14,073 nt of DNA from Tychonema litorale BBK16. Its GTDB lineage: Bacteria > Cyanobacteriota > Cyanobacteriia > Cyanobacteriales > Microcoleaceae. The DNA is taken from positions 1 to 14,073 of the forward strand of contig NZ_JAKJHX010000134.1 in the NCBI RefSeq assembly GCF_021648855.1. Direction: 5' to 3'. The notes under the pieces are model-generated. The model had not been told where the DNA came from and made no database searches. It worked only from the letters and a program-made list of their open reading frames with translations. The number at the start of each line of letters is the position of its first letter. The first letter of the stretch is position 1. This document shows positions 5,890 to 11,734 of this stretch, one piece after another. The translations under genes and the position numbers were made by a program.

Positions 5890-8241
5890 ATGTCTAAAAT
5901 AACTCGCCGACAACTGCTAATTTTCTTCGGAAGCAGTGCAGCTACAACTGTGCTTGCGCCTCAACTAACTGAAACACTATTCGGAATCAATTCCACCTCG
6001 GCGGAAGCTGCATTCAGCCCACTATCTTTCACTCCGTTAAGACTTCCCCACCCACTGCCAATTTATCAAGAATTGTCCAGCTTTATGCCAACAGGTCAAA
6101 ACGGACAAGGAACTGTGATGGCGGCTTCGCAGAATACTAAATTAACTAGCTACAACGTTATTGACGATGTAGTTGTACCACCGGAATACGAACGCTATGT
6201 GATTCTCCGCTGGGGCGATCGCGTTTTCCCCGATTCCTCCGACTATTTCGGCTACAACAACGACTACACAGGCTTCGTAGGCCTGCGCGGCAGCAATGAC
6301 GACGGCTATCTCTGGGTTAACCACGAGTATGTATCCTTCCCAATGTCGAAAGTGGCACCGGATACCCCGTCAGATTTGGCACCATTTCCCGCAACCGATC
6401 GCGCCGTCCTCGGTCTAGACTTATCCGTAAAAAATCGCGCTACCCTCGGCGAATTCATGTATAACATGGGTGGTTCGATCGTCCGCATGACCAAACAAGC
6501 TAATGGGAGATTTGGCGCGATCGCCCGCGACCCCCTCAACCGCCGTCTCCACGGACTTTCCGGCCTCGGAATCAACAGCCAACGTTCCGACGCATACAAA
6601 AGTGTCACCTCCTGGGGAACCAGACAAGGCGACGACAAATACCTTGTAGGTACCGGCCCAGCAGCCACCCAAGTCTTCGCCCAAGTCAACAGCGATGGAC
6701 TCGGAAACCGCATCATCGGTACAGCCTACAACTGTTCCGGCGGCACAACTCCCTGGGGTACAATCCTCTCCGCCGAAGAAAACTTCCAAGGTAGTGAAGC
6801 ATTTTTCGTCGGAGTTCAAGAAAGCGTCAAACCCAACGGCGCCCAAACCAGCTACGCCAAGGGCACTAGCGGTGAGGAATTCGGCTTAGTCGGCGAAAAA
6901 TACGGCTGGATGGTAGAAGTCGATCCTCAAGACCCCAACTTCCGCCCCCGCAAACACACCTGGTTGGGCCGTTTCCGCCACGAAAACATGGCGATACGCG
7001 CCGAAGCAGGTCGTAAGTTAGTAGTGTACATGGGAGACGATCGGCGCGGCGGACACACCTGGAAATTTGTCAGCAACGGTAATGTCACCAATCCCACAGA
7101 TAAAAACAACAGCCGCTTGTTTGAAGAGGGCACTTTGTACGTCGCCCAATTCAACCGTAACGGTGCGGGAAGATGGCTACCACTGGCATTAAATAGCCCG
7201 ACAAATCCAGTGAGTCCCAAAAAAATGGGCGAAGCCGAATTAGCAAGTTTTGGCAAAGCTCAAAGAGATGCCAATACTCGCTTCCCAAAACGCGCCGGAA
7301 TTGCTGGTCAAACTGAGGACGGCGGTTCTTTTGTAGTAGATACAACTAATGAAGCAACAGCACTTCCCGGCTACAGAAATAAAACTCTTGCTAATTTCTA
7401 TAGCAGCCAAGGTGCCGTTTTAGTTGATGCTTTTTTAGCTGCTAATTTAATTGGTGGCACTCCGACGGCACGCCCTGAAGATTTGGAAATTAATCCTACG
7501 ACTAAGGAAGTTTTCATTGCTTATACTGATGGCGCACCGGGAAGCGATGGCTATCCAGATTCCCGCATTTTTAATGTTGCGAAATACACTGCCGCCCTCA
7601 ATAGCGGTCAGCAATCTGGAGGAATTTACAAAATAATTGAAGATAGTTCCGACGGTGCGGGTTCGACCTTCCGTTGGCAACGTTTTAGTCAAGGTGGAGA
7701 AGCTGGTGCCCAAGCTGGCGCAGGATTTGCGAATGTAGATAACTTGGATTTTGACACTCAAGGTAATGTTTGGGGTGTCACTGATATGTCTACTAGCACG
7801 CACAATGGTTTTGACGTTGGTGCACTTGGAAAACCAGCAACTATCGACCACAAGAAAACTGGAAATGTCTCGGAAATTACTGGTGTTTTCGGGAACAATT
7901 GGCTGTTTTATATTCCGACTGTCGGCCCGAATGCAGGAAGTGTAATTCCGTTTGCTGTTGGGCCGAACCGATGTGAAATTACGGGGCCAACTTTTATCGG
8001 AGATACCCTGATAGTTGCGGTGCAGCATCCTGGGGAAGATTGCCCGATTGATGACGGTACTGTACTCAGCCGACAAATTGAAATGTTGGATTTGAACGGT
8101 ACTGTTTTCAATCAGACTCGGACTGTTTCTCGTGGTAGTTTGTGGCCGAGTAATATCTCGAATGATTCGCGTCGTTCGCCCATGCCTTCGGTGATTGGGA
8201 TTCGTCGCGTGCGATCGAATACAAGCGGTCAGTTTGTTTAA
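5890..8241 (+). CDS. phoX: PhoX-family (DUF839) alkaline phosphatase, Tat-exported
   Basis: PhoX enzymes are Ca/Fe-dependent phosphomonoesterases, exported folded by the Tat pathway, that release phosphate from organic esters outside the cytoplasm. The 783-residue protein opens with a Tat motif (TRRQLLIFFG, 5-14), a hydrophobic stretch and an AEA-A cleavage site near 40/41. PhoX-like motifs follow: NHEYVSFP (144-151), NCSGGTTPWGTILSAEENFQG (281-301; C282 matches the iron-ligand Cys of Pseudomonas PhoX), KHTWLGRFRHENMAI (355-369), YMGDDRRGGHTWKF (380-393), RPEDLEINP (528-536), NVDNLDFDTQGNVWGVTD (615-632) and GEDCPIDDG (715-723). AGGAA lies just before the ATG. Candidate Pho-box units lie upstream. 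Full length and intact. DUF839 also covers proteins that are not proven phosphatases, so the activity is inferred from these motifs. Confidence 0.9.
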   Translation: MSKITRRQLLIFFGSSAATTVLAPQLTETLFGINSTSAEAAFSPLSFTPLRLPHPLPIYQELSSFMPTGQNGQGTVMAASQNTKLTSYNVIDDVVVPPEYERYVILRWGDRVFPDSSDYFGYNNDYTGFVGLRGSNDDGYLWVNHEYVSFPMSKVAPDTPSDLAPFPATDRAVLGLDLSVKNRATLGEFMYNMGGSIVRMTKQANGRFGAIARDPLNRRLHGLSGLGINSQRSDAYKSVTSWGTRQGDDKYLVGTGPAATQVFAQVNSDGLGNRIIGTAYNCSGGTTPWGTILSAEENFQGSEAFFVGVQESVKPNGAQTSYAKGTSGEEFGLVGEKYGWMVEVDPQDPNFRPRKHTWLGRFRHENMAIRAEAGRKLVVYMGDDRRGGHTWKFVSNGNVTNPTDKNNSRLFEEGTLYVAQFNRNGAGRWLPLALNSPTNPVSPKKMGEAELASFGKAQRDANTRFPKRAGIAGQTEDGGSFVVDTTNEATALPGYRNKTLANFYSSQGAVLVDAFLAANLIGGTPTARPEDLEINPTTKEVFIAYTDGAPGSDGYPDSRIFNVAKYTAALNSGQQSGGIYKIIEDSSDGAGSTFRWQRFSQGGEAGAQAGAGFANVDNLDFDTQGNVWGVTDMSTSTHNGFDVGALGKPATIDHKKTGNVSEITGVFGNNWLFYIPTVGPNAGSVIPFAVGPNRCEITGPTFIGDTLIVAVQHPGEDCPIDDGTVLSRQIEMLDLNGTVFNQTRTVSRGSLWPSNISNDSRRSPMPSVIGIRRVRSNTSGQFV

Positions 8242-8264
8242 ATAGGACTTGCGATAGAGCTTAT

Positions 8265-8324
8265 AAACCGGGTTTTTGTCCAGGTATGTCGTTGCGATCG
8301 GCAGATTTGGTAAAAACCCGGTTT
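8265..8324. repeat. Perfect 13-base inverted repeat after phoX
   Basis: AAACCGGGTTTTT (8265-8277) and its exact reverse complement AAAAACCCGGTTT (8312-8324) flank a 34-base loop, starting 23 bases after the phoX stop. The right arm is followed by CTTTGG, not a T-run. It could slow transcription or be one copy of a dispersed repeat; I cannot tell which. Confidence 0.6.
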
Positions 8325-8357
8325 CTTTGGTCAGAGTGCGTAATATCAAATCCGGTA

Positions 8358-8473
8358 GCATCGGAATTATTAGTTGCCGAAATTAGGAGACGGCAGTGCC
8401 GTGTCCCTACAATTAATCGGGTAGGGACAAGGCACTGCCGTGTCCTGGCTGTGGGTAATATTAATTCCGATGC
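8358..8473. repeat. Nested inverted-repeat element, MITE-like, between convergent genes
   Basis: The outer arms are GCATCGGAATTA (8358-8369) and TAATTCCGATGC (8462-8473), exact complements. Inside are 19-base arms (8392-8410 and 8421-8439) with one mismatch around a 10-base loop; each contains GGCAGTGCC or GGCACTGCC followed or preceded by the TGTCCCTAC/GTAGGGACA core. The whole forms a cruciform-like unit of 116 bases. It ends two bases before the stop codon of the Uma2 gene on the opposite strand. No protein is encoded. It may also act as a two-way terminator between phoX and this Uma2 gene. Confidence 0.75.
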
Positions 8474-8475
8474 AA

Positions 8476-9039
8476 CTAAGAAAATTGTACTTGGCGATAT
8501 AAATCGGCGATCGCAATTTCTAGATTCACCGATTCAAGTTGCAAGGAATCGCCCAAACCATACTCCGATAGTACCCATTGCCTCTGTGGATTGCGCCGAA
8601 ACATCTCTACTCCTGGCTGTTCAACTTGCACCAAGACATACTCTTGCAGTGTTGAAAATTGGCGGTATTTAGCAAATTTAGTACCGCGATCTATTGCTTC
8701 GGTGGAAGGCGATAAAACTTCGATAATCAAGGAAGGGAATTGCACTAATTGTGGATCGTTATCGCGATCGTCGCAAGTTACGACAACATCAGGATAAAAA
8801 TACTTTCGCCCTGGTTCCACTTGGACTTTGACATCCGCCATGTACATCTCGCAAGGGCGATCGACAAGGGCATCATCCAGGAGTTTCGAGAAGTTGAAGG
8901 TAATCCGATTGTGATTGCGGGTTCCCCCACTCATGGCGACGACTTCGCCATCCCAATACTCGTAGCGTTCTTCTTGGGTGGGTTCCCAAGCGAGATATTT
9001 TTCTGGGCTCATCGATAGGCGATCGGGTAAGGCAACCAT
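8476..9039 (-). CDS. Uma2-family (DUF820) putative endonuclease
   Basis: This 187-residue protein shows the more typical Uma2 layout: MSPEKYLAWEPTQEERYEYWDGEVVAMSGGTRNHNRI (10-46), YPDVVVTCDD (82-91; D84), SLIIEVLSPSTEAIDRGTKFAKYRQFSTLQEYVLV (103-137; E107 and K121). D84, E107 and K121 are the expected PD-(D/E)XK residues. It is only distantly similar to the tandem pair at the left, so it is a separate lineage of the family and not another recent copy. The start gives MVALPDRL, as in many cyanobacterial members. A complete HIP1 site lies at 8507-8514. Convergent with phoX, and separated from the HEPN gene upstream by 72 bases of AT-rich sequence that could hold its promoter. Function in the cell is unknown. 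Confidence 0.9.
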   Translation of the reverse strand: MVALPDRLSMSPEKYLAWEPTQEERYEYWDGEVVAMSGGTRNHNRITFNFSKLLDDALVDRPCEMYMADVKVQVEPGRKYFYPDVVVTCDDRDNDPQLVQFPSLIIEVLSPSTEAIDRGTKFAKYRQFSTLQEYVLVQVEQPGVEMFRRNPQRQWVLSEYGLGDSLQLESVNLEIAIADLYRQVQFS

Positions 9040-9111
9040 AAGGACTTTAAGTAATAAATAAACACTTCTATTATATTCACTCTAATACGGTTCAGATAAG
9101 AGCAATCTGAT

Positions 9112-9771
9112 CTAAGGTGAATTCCGCATATAATCCTTATTAACAGCAGCATTTTCTATCTGATTACGGAATACATCAAGCATTCCCATAATTTCTGTGT
9201 GTAACTCTATATACTCTTCTCTGTCAACCGTCAAATAGTTACCATGTGCAATTTCGTTTCTTGTTTTCAAAAGCTTAATATCGATTAGCACGGACTTAGT
9301 AGAGTAAACCGAAAAGTCTATTCCCAGAGTACAAGTTATTTCCTTCAAAATGTCAGAAGACAGATTAGATGCAGTAGAAATTGCATCTTTGTCTTTGTAT
9401 GGTAGAGAGCATTTAGTATTTAAGTTAGAAATGAAGAAATCACAAACAGGTATGTATAATGATGGTTTATTGGTGTCTCTAGCTTCGTTCAATTTTGTCT
9501 TCATTGCCAAAGCTAGAAAATTGCTACTAAGCTGATCGTAGCGAAGCTTTTGCATCGCAACATACTCTAGGTAACTATTTGATGCTAATTTGACAAAACC
9601 TTCCCAATGGGCATAGAGAATACATATTCCACTGCGAATCAACGCATTATGCCTTTGAGGAGAAACATTTCTCGCTTCTACCAAGGATTTGACTTCTGAA
9701 AGTTCCTTCTTTCGCCAAGCAAGATCAGTTGAAAGTTTATCACTTAATTGTTCAGGAGTTCGGATACTCAT
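9112..9771 (-). CDS. HEPN-domain protein of the MAE_28990/MAE_18760 type, likely RNase effector
   Basis: HEPN proteins with an Rx4-6H motif are metal-independent RNases common in toxin-antitoxin, abortive-infection and CRISPR systems. This 219-residue protein carries RNEIAH at 171-176 (R171 and H176), flanked by helix-like sequence (KSVLIDIKLLKT before, DREEYIELHTEIMGMLDVFRNQIENA after). An earlier helix with HNALIRSGICILYAHWEGFVKLASNSYLEYV (41-71) matches the N-terminal helices I associate with the MAE_28990/MAE_18760 family named from Microcystis. No signal peptide or membrane segment is present. The start ATG overlaps the stop codon of the DUF262 gene by one base (TAATG), so translation is probably coupled. 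AT-rich composition compared with its neighbours suggests transfer. RNase activity and the subfamily name are inferred from the motif and context. Confidence 0.82.
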   Translation of the reverse strand: MSIRTPEQLSDKLSTDLAWRKKELSEVKSLVEARNVSPQRHNALIRSGICILYAHWEGFVKLASNSYLEYVAMQKLRYDQLSSNFLALAMKTKLNEARDTNKPSLYIPVCDFFISNLNTKCSLPYKDKDAISTASNLSSDILKEITCTLGIDFSVYSTKSVLIDIKLLKTRNEIAHGNYLTVDREEYIELHTEIMGMLDVFRNQIENAAVNKDYMRNSP

Positions 9772-10898
9772 TAGGAGGAAAATACTTTTCTACCAAGCGG
9801 AATTAGGTAAGGTAAACGTCTTGCAGCATTCAACCCTCCTCCCGACCATTTTTGATAAGTTGGATGTGACCAAATACCTTTTATTTTATCAGATATCAGG
9901 TTTATTTGAGGTAGATTTTTATAGTTATATCCGATTCCCAATGCTACCACTTCGTATGCCGATAATGAAAAACCACCAAGAAACCTATCTTGTTCACATT
10001 TATATTTCTTGAAACTATCATCACCTGTAATTTCATTCAGAAGATCGAATGTTGTTTTGAATGCGGTTTCTATATGGTGATAATCTAAATCTTTATCTTT
10101 ATCAGGAGCCATTTCGCGCATCTTTTCTGTTAGAAAAACGTGAACATCACGACCCAATTTTTTAATATTTTCCTCATCCCTGTCAAATAGAAGTATGAAA
10201 CGTAATACTAATTCCATATCATACTGTTCTTCATAGAGCCTATCGCTTAAAGCTGTACATTTTTTGAATGGTTCATAATCTGCAAGTGAACGCATCAATT
10301 GATATAATTTTTTATTCAACATCAAAAGAATACAGTTTCTCACTTCTTGATGTGTAGCAACTGAACCTCCTGTGTTTAGTCGTTGAAACAGCTCATATTT
10401 AATCATTTCATCGCTTTCTTTCTCAACAATATTGACAGCAATCTTTGAGCGTTTAATCAATAAACGTTGTGTTTGAGTGAAAGAATTATCTTTGTCATTA
10501 GGATCGTCCCATTTTTTACCTTCTAAAGAAGCTAAATATGTGGTTTTTTGTAAAGCTACTGGATATCCATTATTTTCTGATTCATCTTTTTCTGATTCAT
10601 CTTTTTTCAAAAGACCGACAAATTCATATATTGTTGATAGTCTCTGAACACCATCTACAACATCCCAAACACCATCATCTCTTTGGCTAACAAAGATTGG
10701 CGGAATAGGTATACCTAGCAAAATTGATTCTATGAAGGTTGATTTTTGATGATCTGACCAACGAAAAAATCTCTGAAAATCTGGATGAATATCAATCTCA
10801 CTGCTCTCATAAAGACTAATCCACTCTCCAATAGACATTGAGTAGCTATCAGTCCGAATTTCTTGCCTTGTTTTGTCAATCTCATCTTGCAGGGACAT
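9771..10898 (-). CDS. DUF262 (ParB/GmrS-like, DGQR-motif) protein paired with the HEPN nuclease
   Basis: DUF262 is the N-terminal domain of GmrS, BrxU and SspE-type defence proteins, where a DGQR motif supports nucleotide hydrolysis. The 375-residue protein has IGEWISLYESSEIDIHPDFQRFFRW (23-47), ESILLGIPIPPIFVSQ (57-72), VVDGVQRLSTIYEFV (80-94; the DGxQR motif is 82-86), FQRLNTGGSVATHQEVRN (171-188) and a helical C-terminus with DRFLGGFSLSAYEVVALG (304-321). No DUF1524 HNH domain follows, unlike GmrSD or SspE. Residues 100-109 hold a KDESE duplication from an in-frame 15-base tandem repeat. It is the first gene of a two-gene unit, overlapping the HEPN gene by one base. No clear Shine-Dalgarno is seen. 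It may sense invading DNA or hold the HEPN partner inactive; which one is not shown by the sequence. Confidence 0.85.
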   Translation of the reverse strand: MSLQDEIDKTRQEIRTDSYSMSIGEWISLYESSEIDIHPDFQRFFRWSDHQKSTFIESILLGIPIPPIFVSQRDDGVWDVVDGVQRLSTIYEFVGLLKKDESEKDESENNGYPVALQKTTYLASLEGKKWDDPNDKDNSFTQTQRLLIKRSKIAVNIVEKESDEMIKYELFQRLNTGGSVATHQEVRNCILLMLNKKLYQLMRSLADYEPFKKCTALSDRLYEEQYDMELVLRFILLFDRDEENIKKLGRDVHVFLTEKMREMAPDKDKDLDYHHIETAFKTTFDLLNEITGDDSFKKYKCEQDRFLGGFSLSAYEVVALGIGYNYKNLPQINLISDKIKGIWSHPTYQKWSGGGLNAARRLPYLIPLGRKVFSS

Positions 10899-10983
10899 AG
10901 TTCAAGGTGTGTTAAATGTTGTTATGTATAACTATTTTTGTAGAAGAGGGATACTTGGCCATTCTACTGTGTTCCGTTGCGCA

Positions 10984-11017
10984 TGACAAAAAGTCAGTCT
11001 TTAACCCTGCAATTATA
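10984..11017 (-). promoter_or_regulatory. Candidate promoter and small palindrome before the DUF262-HEPN unit
   Basis: On the minus strand a perfect TATAAT (11017-11012) lies 114 bases before the DUF262 start codon. No convincing -35 is present. Downstream of it, TGACAAAAAGTCA (10984-10996) is a short palindrome with a 5-base centre that could be an operator in the leader. The gap 10899-11061 holds no other gene. Confidence 0.35.
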
Positions 11018-11061
11018 GCATATCAAACGATTTGTTGCGTAAGTCTTATTAATTTACCAAA

Positions 11062-11658
11062 TTACTGTAGCCCAATCCCCTTCATAAACTCCGTCCTTCC
11101 TTCAATTATTGAAGGCATTAAAACACAACGCACCAACAATTCTAAATCCAACTCTGGCAACAACTCACTTCTTGAAACTTGCTCATAATTATCCTCGCGC
11201 AGCCCATAAACAGACAACTGATTATTTTCCCAAAACCAGACTTCAGGGATGCGAACTTGCAAATACTTAGCTAGTTTATTTGTACTACCGCTAGTAATTG
11301 TCACCTCCACTGCTAAATCAGGATGCTCTTTCTTTTCACCTATATAATAAGACTCGTCTGGTTCAAATGAAACATCTTTGGCTCGATTTTTACGAGTCGC
11401 ACTACCTACAGGAATATATTCAATTCCCATTTCACAAAAGTAGAGTTGTAGCAAAAAATTAAGAATACAACTGATTGTCTCATGTGCTTCACCCAGTGTC
11501 ATAAACTCGATCCACCCATCAAGATAAGTTATCCGCAAACCAGAAGAGTCTGCCATCAAAGATTCGATCGCCTCAAACTGCTCCCAACTATAATAACCGG
11601 GGAGAACCAATCGCTGTTCTGCAAGCGTAACTGTTTCTTCTAAAAGTTGTGCTGTCAT
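11062..11658 (-). CDS. Uma2-family (DUF820) putative endonuclease
   Basis: The protein has 198 residues from the ATG at 11658. Motifs are LRITYLDGWIEFMTLGEAHE (41-60), VSFEPDESYYIGEKKEHPDLAVEVTITSGSTNKLAKYLQVRIPEVWFWENNQLSVYGL (96-153), with acidic residues D114 and E118 and Lys at 128 and 131. It resembles the left-hand tandem pair in layout (EPDE.YYI, then PDLAVEV, then IPEVWFWENNQL) but is clearly diverged. A GTG three codons upstream is also open; AGGACGG sits about nine bases before the ATG and would overlap the GTG, so the ATG is preferred. Together with the gene at 8476 it flanks the DUF262-HEPN unit on the same strand. No cellular role can be assigned. Confidence 0.87.
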   Translation of the reverse strand: MTAQLLEETVTLAEQRLVLPGYYSWEQFEAIESLMADSSGLRITYLDGWIEFMTLGEAHETISCILNFLLQLYFCEMGIEYIPVGSATRKNRAKDVSFEPDESYYIGEKKEHPDLAVEVTITSGSTNKLAKYLQVRIPEVWFWENNQLSVYGLREDNYEQVSRSELLPELDLELLVRCVLMPSIIEGRTEFMKGIGLQ

Positions 11659-11687
11659 AGGTATCACCGTCCTATTTTAAATTATTA

Positions 11688-11716
11688 GCCCCTACCTAGC
11701 AAAACCAGGCAGGGGC
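11688..11716 (-). terminator. Stem-loop after the thiamine-diphosphate enzyme gene
   Basis: GCCCCTACCTAG (11688-11699) and CCAGGCAGGGGC (11705-11716) form a 12-position stem with two G-T-type positions and a CAAAA loop. On the minus strand it begins 19 bases after the stop codon of the gene at 11735-13948 and is followed by TAATAATTT. The T-tract is weak, so termination is likely but not certain. Confidence 0.55.
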
Positions 11717-11734
11717 ATTCTCTCAGATTCTAGC

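Noticed and set aside
7447..8361. Long open frame of 304 codons on the minus strand, antisense to phoX
   Set aside because: It lies almost wholly inside the well-supported phoX gene, has no recognisable motif and low-complexity basic composition, and is a frame shadow.
9689..10012. Plus-strand open frame of 107 codons across the HEPN/DUF262 junction
   Set aside because: It is antisense to both supported genes, has no family motif and no ribosome-binding site that I can see.
10570..10610. Tandem repeat inside the DUF262 gene as a phase-variation switch
   Set aside because: The unit is 15 bases (KDESE), so gain or loss of a unit keeps the frame; at most it changes a linker length.
11033..11044. 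TTGCGTAAGTCT as a specific regulatory site of the DUF262 unit
   Set aside because: It matches a GACTTACGCA-type sequence that is common as a dispersed repeat fragment in such genomes, so a specific role is not supported.
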